Part shown: positions 49,400-58,061 of the stretch, piece by piece
Layout of the letters: each line of letters opens with the position of its first letter
Numbering within the stretch: the stretch's first letter is position 1
From: an uncultured Flavobacteriales bacterium
GTDB lineage: Bacteria; Bacteroidota; Bacteroidia; Flavobacteriales; Crocinitomicaceae
Reading direction: 5' to 3'
DNA length: 64,000 nt
NCBI GenBank assembly: GCA_946479285.1
Contig: CAMLFH010000014.1
Span: 23,637 to 87,636, forward strand
Notes under the pieces: generated by a model
Databases searched by the model: none
What the model was told of the DNA's origin: nothing
Seen by the model: only the letters and a program-made list of their open reading frames with translations
Position numbers and translations under genes: made by a program

Positions 49400-51173
49400 C
49401 TGCACTTTTCTTAAGGGTGACGATCATGCTCGTTCCCTCATTTTGTCGACTCCAAATATCTAACTTTCCGTCGTTTTTTGCTAGCATTGCGCGACATAAA
49501 TTCATTCCCAATCCGGAACCGATGGTCTTTTCATGGTCTTTTTTGGTCAATTGAGGCGAATCACTGAGTAATTTCAGGCGGGTTTCTTCCGACATTCCTT
49601 TCCCGGTGTCTTTCCATTCGAAAATAATTTGATTCTCATCAAATTCATGGTAGCGATCAGGCGCGACTGATCGGCTACCGGTTTCATTCTCACGAAGATT
49701 TACCGAAATGGAAGAACCCGGATCTGAAAATTTAATGCTGTTATCCATGAAATTGCGCAGGACAATCTTCAATGATTCCGCGTCAACAAATACTTTGATG
49801 GATTTCGGAAGCGTGTTTTCAAAAGTAATTTCCTTCTGATTCAAAACTCCGCGAAAATTATACGCTACCTGGTCGATCAACATGCTCAAACGGTGTTCTT
49901 CCGGCCGGAAATAGCCGCCTTCTGTTTGTAAAAGCGCCCAATTCAATAAATTATCGAGCATGTTGTAGGTGTTTGTAGCAATCACACTATTTTCTTCCAG
50001 CTGATTTTCCAAACTGCTGTATTCCTGATTTTCGACTTTCTGCTTCAATTGTGAATTACTGACACTCAAAGCGTGAACAGACGAGCGAAGATCGTGGCTC
50101 ACAATGGAAAACAACTGATCTTTGGTCGCATTCAGGAGGTCTAACTCTTGTTTTTGGTGGAGAATTAACCGCGAGCCCAATACATTTTGCCGATAAAAAT
50201 AAGTCACCAGGATAATGATTGCTATGAGCAGCAACCCCGCAAAAAGATAGGTGTTCAAACGCGCCTGCTTGAGTTTATTTTCGGATTCCAATAACTCTAC
50301 CCGCTTCTGTTTATCTGCTACAGCAAGCCTTTTTTCAATTTGGGCAACTTCGTAAATTTTGTTTTGATCCTGGAGAGAATCGTTCCAGTTTTCAAACTCT
50401 TTCCGATATTTTAAAGCCAGTTCATAGCGTTTGCGGTTCTCTTCCACTACGGCCATGTTATTGGCAGATCTCCGTTTTCGTTCTACAGAGCCATATTTTT
50501 TAGATAAAGAATATGCTTTCTCAAAATAAGCAATTGCTTTATCGTCCAGGTATTGCTCGTAATAAATACTTCCCAGGTTAGCGTAAGCATCAATGAGTGA
50601 AGTAAAGTCTTTTCGCTCTTCAATTTTTGGAACTGCTTTCAAAAGATATATTTCTGCTTCTCCGAAATTTCCCAAATGAAAATAGCACATTCCGATATTG
50701 TTCAAAAGCCCATCAATACGAATCGTTCGAATATTCTTTTGATCACTCGTGTCGATACTTTTAAGCAAACTCAAAGCCCTTTTGTAATTTTCCTGTGAAA
50801 GGAAAATTCCTCCTTTATTGAAGCGAATCATTGAATAAAATTCAAAACTGTTTCGCACCAGGTCAAACTCCTTTAATGCGTATTTAAAAATGCCTTTTTT
50901 ATAGAATGCTTCTCCCCGGTAGTAGTGGATAAAGTTGAGCAATTCCGGATCTTTAACTTGTTGTAAACATCTTTGACTATTTACCAAGACTGAATCCCAT
51001 TTTTCAACCTTTGCGAAGAAGATCGTTTTAGATAAAAATTTTAGATCTGCATTCTTTTCAGCTAGTTCTTGAGCTTTTTTATCAATGCATTGATTGTTTT
51101 CATCACGTTTAGCAAATGACTGAAAACAAATCAAAAAAAGTGCTCCACAAAGGAGCACTTTAACAATATTCAT
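49386..51173 (-). CDS. TPR-containing sensor histidine kinase (HisKA type)
   Basis: 595 residues from the ATG at 51173 (signal MNIVKVLLCGALFLICFQSFAK); the open frame begins with a TTG further up. TPR repeats span about 60-260 (YANLGSIYYEQYLDDKAIAYF). A coiled coil and one membrane helix (about 300-325, AGLLLIAIIILVTYFY) follow. HisKA has FSIVSHDLRSSVHALS (phospho-His, about 362), and HATPase has NFMDNSIKFSDPGS, WKDTGKGMS and GSGLGMNLCRAM. It pairs with the LytTR regulator downstream. An unusual perfect hairpin followed by T7 lies inside its first codons (51133-51161). Confidence 0.9.
   Translation of the reverse strand: MNIVKVLLCGALFLICFQSFAKRDENNQCIDKKAQELAEKNADLKFLSKTIFFAKVEKWDSVLVNSQRCLQQVKDPELLNFIHYYRGEAFYKKGIFKYALKEFDLVRNSFEFYSMIRFNKGGIFLSQENYKRALSLLKSIDTSDQKNIRTIRIDGLLNNIGMCYFHLGNFGEAEIYLLKAVPKIEERKDFTSLIDAYANLGSIYYEQYLDDKAIAYFEKAYSLSKKYGSVERKRRSANNMAVVEENRKRYELALKYRKEFENWNDSLQDQNKIYEVAQIEKRLAVADKQKRVELLESENKLKQARLNTYLFAGLLLIAIIILVTYFYRQNVLGSRLILHQKQELDLLNATKDQLFSIVSHDLRSSVHALSVSNSQLKQKVENQEYSSLENQLEENSVIATNTYNMLDNLLNWALLQTEGGYFRPEEHRLSMLIDQVAYNFRGVLNQKEITFENTLPKSIKVFVDAESLKIVLRNFMDNSIKFSDPGSSISVNLRENETGSRSVAPDRYHEFDENQIIFEWKDTGKGMSEETRLKLLSDSPQLTKKDHEKTIGSGLGMNLCRAMLAKNDGKLDIWSRQNEGTSMIVTLKKSADGKN
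51133..51161 (-). terminator. Terminator-like hairpin inside the start of the sensor-kinase gene
   Basis: On the minus strand AAAGTGCTCC (51161-51152) pairs perfectly with GGAGCACTTT (51146-51137) around a 5-base loop, followed by T7. It covers codons about 5-14, the signal peptide core. The form is that of a rho-independent terminator. It may be chance from coding constraints or a control point. Confidence 0.6.
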
Positions 51174-51211
51174 AAAAGTTCTCAATCCTTTTTCTTTAAT
51201 TTATTCTATTT

Positions 51212-51219
51212 CAAATATA
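51212..51219 (-). promoter_or_regulatory. Putative -7 element of the sensor-kinase/LytTR operon
   Basis: TATATTTG on the minus strand matches TAnnTTTG and lies 39 bases upstream of the ATG at 51173. No TTG stands at the ideal upstream distance. Confidence 0.4.
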
Positions 51220-51225
51220 ACATCA

Positions 51226-51651
51226 TTATACGTCTGTCGTTCTAACTGAAGTTAGAATACCTCTAGAACTTTTAGGACCCGTCGCATTCTTCAACATATT
51301 AAACACTTTCGAAATTGCCCCTAAATCAATCGGATTTCCAGCTGAATCCAGGTTGCTTGCAGTAAAAGTACATGCAACGGTCTGCGGTGTAGCAGTTGAT
51401 GCCGAACTGTAGCAGATATAAAACTGGAGTCTTGATGACTGGGAAGATGTGAAGTATTGTTTCACCGAAACTTGGTTTGGATCCAGGTCGCCGGGAATCG
51501 TAAAGCTCATTGTTAGTGTTATCTGCTGTGACGTGGCGTTATATGCCGCATCAATAGCTGTCGGGTCTGTTAAATACGGCGATCCTATCGGTGACATTGA
51601 AGCAGGAATCGGTTGAACAGTGTAAGTTTGGAGGGTGATTTGTGGATCCAT
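51226..51651 (-). CDS. Hypothetical protein of 141 residues
   Basis: A Thr/Ser-rich beta-type protein without a signal peptide: ITLQTYTVQPIPASMSPIGSPYL near the start, SQQITLTMSFTIPGDLDP in the middle, FYICYSSAS and TVACTFTASNLDSAGNPIDLGAI toward the end. Three cysteines or fewer. I do not recognise a family. Single gene, ending 53 bases before the kinase start; the kinase promoter would lie within or just below its 3' end. Confidence 0.6.
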   Translation of the reverse strand: MDPQITLQTYTVQPIPASMSPIGSPYLTDPTAIDAAYNATSQQITLTMSFTIPGDLDPNQVSVKQYFTSSQSSRLQFYICYSSASTATPQTVACTFTASNLDSAGNPIDLGAISKVFNMLKNATGPKSSRGILTSVRTTDV

Positions 51652-52185
51652 AAAACGCTTTTTTTAGTTAGACAAAAAGTTAAGTAATCAAATATGCTTT
51701 TTTTTATGCAAAAAAGAAAGAAGTTCTACCAGAAAAGAGAGAATTAGTTGATCCCTCTCTTAAATAATTTCTCTTCAATCTATCCGCTTTTAAAAATAGG
51801 GGAAATTTTGTTTGAAAAAACTTCAAAAAAAACAATTATCGACTTTTTACTAAACATTTTTGTTCAAAATCCCGGATCCAAAATCATTGACGGAAAAATT
51901 TATCCGCTTCACTCAATTTTTAGCTTGATTGGGCACCTTTTATAGTTCAAAAAATAGAATCGGCGTAATTTTGCTCTCGAAAGACTTATAGCGTGCGCCT
52001 CTGGCGGAAATCTTTCCGGATTACAACTTAAACTAGCAAATTCTTGCTCGGTTAGAAAAAATGCCAGAATCTCCCATCAGATTGTGGCATTTTCTATTTC
52101 ACAGGGATTCAATTGAAACGATCAAACCGAAAGCAGACTTTCAGTCGCTTTTGTTTAATATTGATTCAAAAATATCAAAGCCTGA
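51652..52185. other. Intergenic region, no supported gene
   Basis: The 534-bp gap is AT-rich. A 65-codon plus-strand frame from 51748 starts with TTG and has no recognised features, so I do not call it. The only clear element is the hairpin at 52058-52093. Confidence 0.5.
52058..52093. terminator. Terminator-like hairpin AAAATGCCA/TGGCATTTT
   Basis: AAAATGCCA (52058-52066) pairs perfectly with TGGCATTTT (52085-52093); inner GAATC/GATT can extend it. A T-rich run follows on the minus strand as well. It lies about 90 bases past the stop of the T9SS cargo gene ending at 52186. Confidence 0.75.
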
Positions 52186-54009
52186 TCAAATTTTCTGAAG
52201 GCGCATACTCACATCACCAATCCTGAATAGATAATAACCAGTTGTCAGTTTCGATATATCGATCAGTAAATGTGAACTGCTTTCATTCAAAAGGATCACA
52301 GATGCCGTTACGTCTCTCCCCAATTCATCGTACAATCTGAAAGTTCTCAAATCGGGGTGGTCTGATACGACCGAAATTATATCCGAAGACGGATTCGGAA
52401 AAATTCCCGGTTCTTCGAAATCCAACAACACGCTTCGGATGTCCGAATAAGTATTCTGCCCGTCAAAATCGGTTTGTTTCAAACGATAGTACGAAATACC
52501 GCGGAAAGGTTTATTGTCAACAATGGAATAGAAAAGTGGAACGGAAGAAGTTCCTGCTCCCGGGATTTCCTGCACGATCTGCCAATCGGAGCCGGTTTCT
52601 GATTTTTCCAGGGTAAAATAATCGTTGTTCAACTCGGTTTCTGTTTGCCAGTCTGCACGCACGCTTCTGTTGTCAATTGTTCGTACTTCGAAAGTGGTCA
52701 ATTCAACCGGAAGCGGTGAAGTCAAAACATTGGCTGTACCTAAAGTAAAGCTTGTTCCATTACTAAGAGCCGTAACCCCGGCAAATTGGAAGACATTCCC
52801 GGCTAGTGCCGTTGCTCCGCCAATAGCTGTTTCATCAGAAAAAATCCCGTCATTATCTGTATCAACGATTAATCGCAGATCGGAAGCCGTTACGAGAGAA
52901 AATGCAGACAAATCAAAACGGACAGCCACTGCTCCGACATCCACTGCTGTTCCGGCAGCATTTACCTCATTCACTCTCCAAATGCGTTCGAAACGCGCCT
53001 GAACACCCGGAGGATTTTCAGTTGAAACAGCTGCCTGTTCGATTCCTATATCGTGACCCCAGATCAGGAATTCATTGTCATCCAGGTTCGAAGGATTGAG
53101 AATTCGAACTATTCCGGTTCCCTGCGCATCTGCATGCATGTTTGCAGCGTCTACTCTTCCTATTCCGGCAACATCGTGGTCAAAATTTCCATTTCCCGCA
53201 TTATCCTGCACGTACAAATCTCCGGAAAGCAGCGGAATGTTGTATTTCGCCGAGAGATAATTGTGAATGATGATACTTTGGGCTGAATTAACGGTTCCCG
53301 AATAAATAATAATCTCCGAAATATTGCCGTAAAGGTTCGTTAAGCCAGTTTGTAAACCGCCTGCGTTTCCGATAGCCATCGCGGAATTATTAATGATATT
53401 GGAAGCATTCCCGGTGGGTACAGGAGTATTTTGATTGAGCTGCAGGGAAGAATTCCCCGCTCCTGTTCCAAAAACCGCTTTACTAATGAGCAAAGAAGTA
53501 TACGCAACGGAATTATTGGAAACAGTTCCTCCAAGACCACTGATCAGGTAATAATTAAATCCGAGTGCTGCGTGAGTATTGAGCCTGCGCTGATTTCCCA
53601 GTCCGGCGTCGTAAATGGAACGGTTTCCATTGTCTAAAACCGTGCTGACACAAAAAATCGTTTCGTTATTACTGCGAGGAATGAGTCCTGTATTGAAGCA
53701 ATTCCAGGTATTGAGTGCGAAATTGATCCGCGGGTAACCGTTGTGCGTATTTGGAGCAAAAACCGGGCGTGTTGGAGTTGCTCCTGCAACAATGCCATTC
53801 CCGCTTTTGTCATTCCAATTTAAAACTGCTGTTCCGGATAAAACGGACTCCGAAAGCCCTTCAACGAGGCCATCACCGTCTGTATCATTTGCATCGAACC
53901 ACATATCTAATGTAGATGCGCCTGTTCTGTCCCCCACTCCGCCCGGGCCGTTTTGGGAATAGCCCGTAAACACGGACAATACCATGAATAGTGTAAAAAT
54001 CGTTTTCAT
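52186..54009 (-). CDS. T9SS type A cargo with LamG-like domain
   Basis: A 607-residue exported protein (signal MKTIFTLFMVLSVFTGYSQ). Residues about 30-250 form a concanavalin/LamG-like unit: LDMWFDANDTDGDGLVEG, WNDKSGNGIVAGATPTRPVF, SEIIIYSGTVNSAQSIIIHNYLSAKY. A second beta region (about 265-425) has DDNEFLIWGHDIG and ERIWRVNE, typical of a repeat that follows such LamG units in Bacteroidota. About 440-520 is a fibronectin-like LTTFEVR..RSVRADWQTETELNNDYFTLEKS region. The sorting domain ends the protein (IFPNPSSDIISV...LRTFRLYDELGRDV...LTTGYYLFRIG). Surface or released protein. Confidence 0.85.
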   Translation of the reverse strand: MKTIFTLFMVLSVFTGYSQNGPGGVGDRTGASTLDMWFDANDTDGDGLVEGLSESVLSGTAVLNWNDKSGNGIVAGATPTRPVFAPNTHNGYPRINFALNTWNCFNTGLIPRSNNETIFCVSTVLDNGNRSIYDAGLGNQRRLNTHAALGFNYYLISGLGGTVSNNSVAYTSLLISKAVFGTGAGNSSLQLNQNTPVPTGNASNIINNSAMAIGNAGGLQTGLTNLYGNISEIIIYSGTVNSAQSIIIHNYLSAKYNIPLLSGDLYVQDNAGNGNFDHDVAGIGRVDAANMHADAQGTGIVRILNPSNLDDNEFLIWGHDIGIEQAAVSTENPPGVQARFERIWRVNEVNAAGTAVDVGAVAVRFDLSAFSLVTASDLRLIVDTDNDGIFSDETAIGGATALAGNVFQFAGVTALSNGTSFTLGTANVLTSPLPVELTTFEVRTIDNRSVRADWQTETELNNDYFTLEKSETGSDWQIVQEIPGAGTSSVPLFYSIVDNKPFRGISYYRLKQTDFDGQNTYSDIRSVLLDFEEPGIFPNPSSDIISVVSDHPDLRTFRLYDELGRDVTASVILLNESSSHLLIDISKLTTGYYLFRIGDVSMRLQKI

Positions 54010-54257
54010 AGACCCTTTATTTATTTGACCTGTTATACCAACATCTTCGCTTTGAAGCTGCTTCTTGAGTTACAATCAATCAAATCCTCTTTAGTCAGAG
54101 TCGTAGAACTATAAATTTAAGCCATTCATATTTTGAAAGAAAATCTTTTAACAATTGTTTTATCCTGAAATTCAGGCGGTTTCTTTTAGCAATGATGTCT
54201 TAATCTGTAACCAAAAGCGAAACAAATATTATATTCATCGAACCAAAACAACTAACT

Positions 54258-55655
54258 ATGAACCAACTTCTTACTTTCCTGTTACTCTTGGCTGCATCGG
54301 GAGTTTTTGCTCAAAAAAAGATGGAGCATGTGATTGATTCAAAAATCTTCGGGACGGAGCGTAAAGTAACTGTTTATCTTCCGCAGGAATATGTGGCTGA
54401 CACCGTAAAGAAACTTCCGCTTCCGGTGGCTTATTTGTTCGACGGGCAATTTGAGCCTTATTTCACCATGGTTTCCGGAATGATGGATTACTACACCCAA
54501 ACGAATAATGGCGTGCCGATGATTTTGGTTTCCGTTCATACCAGCAACCGCTGGGAAGAATTTATCCCGGAACCGGAAATTGATCGAATTCATCCGTTTA
54601 CGTATTCCACCAAGCTCACCCATTTCCTGAACGAAGAACTATTCTCATTCATAGATTCGAGTTACCGTACAACGGATTTCAAACTGGGAATCGGGCATTC
54701 ATTGGGAGGAAGTTTCCTGCTTTGCGAGGCTTTCAAAGAAAACTCCCCGTTCGGAGCAATCATTGCTGCCAGTCCTAACACCAACCTGCAGGGAATGACA
54801 CAACTCATCCCGGATTATCTGGACAAAAATCCAACCATGACGACCTTTTTCTACATTACCGGCGGTGATACCGATCAAATGGAACTGGATTTCCTGAGAA
54901 CGACGCTGCAAATAGATTCCACGATCAATTCCCGGAGCGCTGCCTATCCAGACTGGAATTTCCGGAAGTACGACCAAAGCAATCACATGGAAACCTTCCC
55001 CAAGACCTTTAACGATGGTTATTTGTTGTTTTCAGAAAGATGGAATATTACTAAAAAGGATGTTTTGCTAATGAAAGGACTACAAGATACAGAACTTGAA
55101 AAGGAAATTAAACGGAGCTTTGCCCGGAAGGCAGTCGTAAGAAGATCTGAAATGGCATTTTCTCTCCGAAATGTGCTGGATATACAGGCTGTTGCTGAAA
55201 TAAAACAGGATTACCGAACAGCATTTGACATCAGTACCATTGCTCTCCAATTACTCGAAACCGACTCAACCGTCCCGAAAGCAGATAGAGAAAAACTGCT
55301 TCCACGGATTATGGAGAAAAGAGATTACTTCAACTTCATGGATTATTGCACCAAAGCCCGAAAAGCTGCCGACCAAAAAGACTATCAAACTGCGGCCAAA
55401 GAATACTTGCAGGCATTTAAAATAAACCTGATAAGAGGAACCTTCTCAGAACGCTGCAATTCCGTGGAAATTTTTGCACAGGTTGGAAATACAGAAGAGG
55501 CATTTAAACAGATAGAACTGCTTGCAAATCGCTTTGAACTCCGTGGAAGTGAATCCATGACCGGAAATTCTGCGCTGAATGTCCTTCATAAAGACAAGCG
55601 TTGGAAAAAGTACATGAAGATCCTGGATGAAAACAAGAAGCTGCCTTTTGAGTGA
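54258..55655 (+). CDS. Secreted alpha/beta-hydrolase esterase (esterase D-like) with helical C-terminus
   Basis: A 465-residue exported enzyme (signal MNQLLTFLLLLAASGVFAQ). The esterase D/IroE-like domain (about 22-275) has VTVYLPQEY, PVAYLFDGQFEP, the nucleophile elbow GIGHSLGGSF (Ser about 139), a likely acid in ITGGDTDQ and the His in SNHMETFPKTF (about 238). Family members cleave esters such as siderophore or sugar esters. The C-terminal 190 residues are helical TPR-like repeats (KAADQKDYQTAAKEYLQAF), which may hold a partner. Confidence 0.82.
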   Translation: MNQLLTFLLLLAASGVFAQKKMEHVIDSKIFGTERKVTVYLPQEYVADTVKKLPLPVAYLFDGQFEPYFTMVSGMMDYYTQTNNGVPMILVSVHTSNRWEEFIPEPEIDRIHPFTYSTKLTHFLNEELFSFIDSSYRTTDFKLGIGHSLGGSFLLCEAFKENSPFGAIIAASPNTNLQGMTQLIPDYLDKNPTMTTFFYITGGDTDQMELDFLRTTLQIDSTINSRSAAYPDWNFRKYDQSNHMETFPKTFNDGYLLFSERWNITKKDVLLMKGLQDTELEKEIKRSFARKAVVRRSEMAFSLRNVLDIQAVAEIKQDYRTAFDISTIALQLLETDSTVPKADREKLLPRIMEKRDYFNFMDYCTKARKAADQKDYQTAAKEYLQAFKINLIRGTFSERCNSVEIFAQVGNTEEAFKQIELLANRFELRGSESMTGNSALNVLHKDKRWKKYMKILDENKKLPFE

Positions 55656-55709
55656 TAGATCCCGAATGGTCGTGATAAGGCTCGCTGATTACGCACAGTC
55701 TTTACTTGA

Positions 55710-56042
55710 TTAATCCTCCTTCAATATTCCATTTTCGAATGCCATTGGCACGGTCTTTTTTTCGGATTGATCATACGAGTAATAAATCCCGTTCCATAAA
55801 AGCATGCAATTAGCTACTGATTTAAACTGACCTTCCGATACCGTCTCACTATATTCTTCCAAATATTCAATATAAGCGGGATGCGTATTGAAAATACAAG
55901 ATAATCTCATCGTATCATTTATTGAAACGAGTTGACACCTAACATCTCCCCGGTATTTGATCAGATCATGTTCTTGTGCGTGAACAAATCGGTTAGAAAC
56001 GAACAGAAGGAAAACTACCAGAAGGATTTCTTTGAATTTCAT
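55710..56042 (-). CDS. Small secreted protein, function unknown
   Basis: A 110-residue protein with signal MKFKEILLVVFLLFVSNRFVHAQ. The mature part has two to three Cys (VRCQLV, LSCIF, ANCMLLW) and aromatic strands such as NGIYYSYDQSEKK. No family recognised. Its start codon lies immediately after the stop of the preceding lipoprotein gene (no spacer), so the two are translated together and probably act in the same place. Confidence 0.65.
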   Translation of the reverse strand: MKFKEILLVVFLLFVSNRFVHAQEHDLIKYRGDVRCQLVSINDTMRLSCIFNTHPAYIEYLEEYSETVSEGQFKSVANCMLLWNGIYYSYDQSEKKTVPMAFENGILKED

Positions 56043-57017
56043 TTAATGATCATCAGTTAGCCGGGTCAGTGTTCTTGCATACAAAGCGGGATTTTCTTTG
56101 GACAGGCAAATCAGCTCTTTGTTTTCAAGGATCTTGAAACGCCATGTTTCTGTTTCTTCCCCTCCATTAAAATCTTCCGGTGATGGATCATCCACCTGTG
56201 AATAGATTACTTTTAATTCGAGGATTCCATTTTCTACCATCCCGCTTTTGACAAAATAACAAGTGCGGCTTCTGGCTGTGCCGCTGTAATATTCATAAAC
56301 TCCAGAAATTCCCCCGGCTCCGATTGTAAAATCCAGGGAAGTGCTATATGGCACCTGATCATGCGCAAACTGCGGAATATCCCGTGTGTCTGACCACTGC
56401 CCGATGTAATACCCGTATTTCCCTTCCGGAAGGTTCACCACCGGTTTCTTTCTTGCCACATTCACTTCTGTAAGAGCATCTGTTTCGCGGACAATCTTCC
56501 ATTCTTTCCCGAATTTCCGGAAATACAAATAAGATTCAACCTCTGTTTTTTTCTTATTCTGGATACATATTTTGGTGAATTGAGCAACAAATTCTACTTC
56601 CAGTGTATCGGTATCATCGTAATAAACGTCCGTATAACCCAATTCCTGTTTGTAGGAAGGATGTTTTTTTAACCACTCGGATTTTTGGGCCAGAATTGCT
56701 TGTTTATTACTCTTTTTAGAATAGTAAGACACTTCATCTGCATACAAATTTTCAAGATCTGATGTTCGGTGCCCGCTAATTGCCTGGTTCCATTTTTTGA
56801 GGACCGTTTTAACGGCATCGTAGCGGCGAAATACATTTTCGGTATTCGGTTCATCTTTCGTATCTTCTGATACAGCCGGCTTCTTTTCCGAATGAACAGT
56901 CTCCTGGTTCTCAGCTTCAGGTATAGCCTTTGTTTTGTCTTCTTTCGGATTTCCGGAGTTACAGGCTGATAATAAAACTGCGAGAAGATAAAAAGCAAGT
57001 AATTGTTTGGAGATCAT
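56043..57017 (-). CDS. Lipoprotein with NTF2-like domain
   Basis: A 324-residue lipoprotein (MISKQLLAFYLLAVLLSAC, Cys at 19). A charged disordered linker (about 22-62) is followed by an NTF2/SnoaL-like cone (about 65-175): VLKKWNQAISGHRTSDLENLYADEVSYYSKKS and a beta sheet ending YLYFRKFGKEWKIVRE. The C-terminal half (about 190-324) is a separate beta domain beginning GKYGYYIGQWSD and containing ETETWRFKILENKELICLS. No active site is evident. First gene of a two-gene unit with 55710-56042. Confidence 0.7.
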   Translation of the reverse strand: MISKQLLAFYLLAVLLSACNSGNPKEDKTKAIPEAENQETVHSEKKPAVSEDTKDEPNTENVFRRYDAVKTVLKKWNQAISGHRTSDLENLYADEVSYYSKKSNKQAILAQKSEWLKKHPSYKQELGYTDVYYDDTDTLEVEFVAQFTKICIQNKKKTEVESYLYFRKFGKEWKIVRETDALTEVNVARKKPVVNLPEGKYGYYIGQWSDTRDIPQFAHDQVPYSTSLDFTIGAGGISGVYEYYSGTARSRTCYFVKSGMVENGILELKVIYSQVDDPSPEDFNGGEETETWRFKILENKELICLSKENPALYARTLTRLTDDH

Positions 57018-57098
57018 TGAGTTTAGTTTGGCTTGAAATTAGAAAAAATGCGCAAAAAATTCGGATACTTTGTCTAAATATTAATGGTAAATATAATT

Positions 57099-57473
57099 TT
57101 AAACATTTGCCCTGGATATAATTTTCTCAACTTCAGCATGAATGTCGCCCAACGAACTAGTTGATGGAAGTCCGATGAGTTTTGTCATTTCTAAATAAAA
57201 CTTCTGGAATTCTTCAGATGAAGGACCATGAAAGCTATGCACTGAGCAGATTGGGGCTCCAACGGCTACCTTATCTCCGGCTTTTACGTAACAATCAATT
57301 ATTCTTCCTTCCAGTTCGATTGGAAGCTCCACTGTTACCTTGTCTGTTTCAACCTCTATTGCGGGTAATCCGGAAGAAATGAAGTCGCCCTTTTTTACAA
57401 ATAAGCGTACAACGGTAACTTCCTTGATACCTTCGGAAAGGAATGGTAAGTTGTATACACTATCCTTATACAT
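57099..57473 (-). CDS. Stand-alone biotinyl/lipoyl-attachment domain protein
   Basis: A 124-residue protein. Residues about 5-82 form a complete lipoyl-type domain: PFLSEGIKEVTVVRLFVKKGDFI, then the attachment turn VETDKVTVELP with the lysine at about 44, then a second-half GRIIDCYVKAGDKVAVGAPI that mirrors the first. The rest is a 40-residue helical tail. Lipoyl domains normally sit in 2-oxoacid dehydrogenase E2 or glycine-cleavage proteins. Here no E2 catalytic core or other complex gene is nearby, so it may be a free carrier or a remnant. Confidence 0.85.
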   Translation of the reverse strand: MYKDSVYNLPFLSEGIKEVTVVRLFVKKGDFISSGLPAIEVETDKVTVELPIELEGRIIDCYVKAGDKVAVGAPICSVHSFHGPSSEEFQKFYLEMTKLIGLPSTSSLGDIHAEVEKIISRANV

Positions 57474-57773
57474 CTCTGTTATCTTTTCAATGGATTATTA
57501 CTTCGTTAATACTACAAAATAATTCTGAAAACAGGGAAGTATTGAACTATTCCAGGAACGAAATTTTGCCTGAAACCCTATAGGATTCGAGCTGCTTAGA
57601 ATAATCGGAAAATAGGATGAAATCAATAGTTGCGGGAGATTTGATTTATCCTCTCCATTAATCCTTTTCAAAAGGGGAAACAGAATTGAAGCTTCGAACA
57701 CAAATCCCGCTCTCCACTCTCATTCTCGCTCTGAAAGAAAAAGAGTACAGAGTGAGAGAAGAGTGCAAAAAAG

Positions 57774-57809
57774 AAAAAGAGCATTCAACTTGCGTCAAAT
57801 GCTCTTTTT
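57774..57809. terminator. Terminator-like hairpin after the duplicated tRNA end
   Basis: AAAAAGAGCATT (57774-57785) pairs perfectly with AATGCTCTTTTT (57798-57809), a 12-bp stem with A and T runs built in, usable on both strands. Confidence 0.85.
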
Positions 57810-57815
57810 CTTTTT

Positions 57816-57832
57816 GTGATCCGGCTGGGATT
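57816..57832 (-). repeat. 17-bp copy of the tRNA-Lys 3' end
   Basis: GTGATCCGGCTGGGATT is identical to 57988-58004, which covers the discriminator base, the 3' acceptor strand and part of the T-stem of tRNA-Lys. The bases beyond form only a degenerate T-loop, so it is not a second tRNA. Confidence 0.8.
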
Positions 57833-57944
57833 AAAGATCCCAATCCTTTCGACGTGCAGTGGATAAAAGCATCCAGCCGCTTTGCGTCTGTTGTATTTTT
57901 CATTCCTGCCCATCTTGCCAGCAAGCTGTCAGATTGCAGAAACG

Positions 57945-57980
57945 AAAAAAGCATCTTTTGCTTGTTGCAAAAGATGCTTT
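57945..57980 (-). terminator. Terminator of tRNA-Lys
   Basis: On the minus strand AAAGCATCTTTTGC (57980-57967) pairs perfectly with GCAAAAGATGCTTT (57961-57948) around a 5-base loop, followed by T3 beyond the stem. It starts 9 bases after the tRNA end. Confidence 0.9.
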
Positions 57981-57988
57981 CATCAGAG

Positions 57989-58061
57989 TGATCCGGCTGG
58001 GATTCGAACCCAGGACCCATACATTAAAAGTGTATTGCTCTACCAGCTGAGCTACCGAATC
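57989..58061 (-). tRNA. tRNA-Lys (anticodon UUU)
   Basis: 73 bases without an encoded CCA. The acceptor stem GATTCGG pairs with CCGGATC (one G-U pair). The D arm is GCTC-AGCTGGTA-GAGC, the anticodon stem ATACA/TGTAT closes loop CTTTTAA (anticodon TTT), and the T arm is CTGGG-TTCGAAT-CCCAG. All stems pair, so it is a functional-looking gene. It is a single-gene unit with its own promoter and terminator. Its 3' end is copied 172 bases downstream. Confidence 0.97.

Larger units (their letters stand above)
57474..57988. other. Gap next to tRNA-Lys with a duplicated tRNA 3' end and degenerate coding-like sequence
   Basis: From about 57945 down to 57816 on the minus strand there is an open, protein-like but start-less stretch (for example NTTDAKRLDAFIH, then SKGLGSLIPAGSQ) whose last residues are encoded by a copy of the tRNA-Lys 3' end (57816-57832). 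Terminator hairpins follow both the real tRNA and the copy. A further imperfect inverted repeat lies at 57715-57764. No intact gene is present. Confidence 0.5.

Noticed and set aside
51748..51945. 65-codon plus-strand frame in the 51.65-52.18 kb gap
   Set aside because: It has only a TTG start, no promoter or family match, and AT-rich sequence gives such frames by chance.
57834..57945. A second tRNA-Lys gene
   Set aside because: Only the 3' acceptor strand and part of the T-stem match; a weak GGAT-GCTTTT-ATCC hairpin imitates an anticodon arm but the loop is 6 bases, there is no 5' acceptor half and no D arm.
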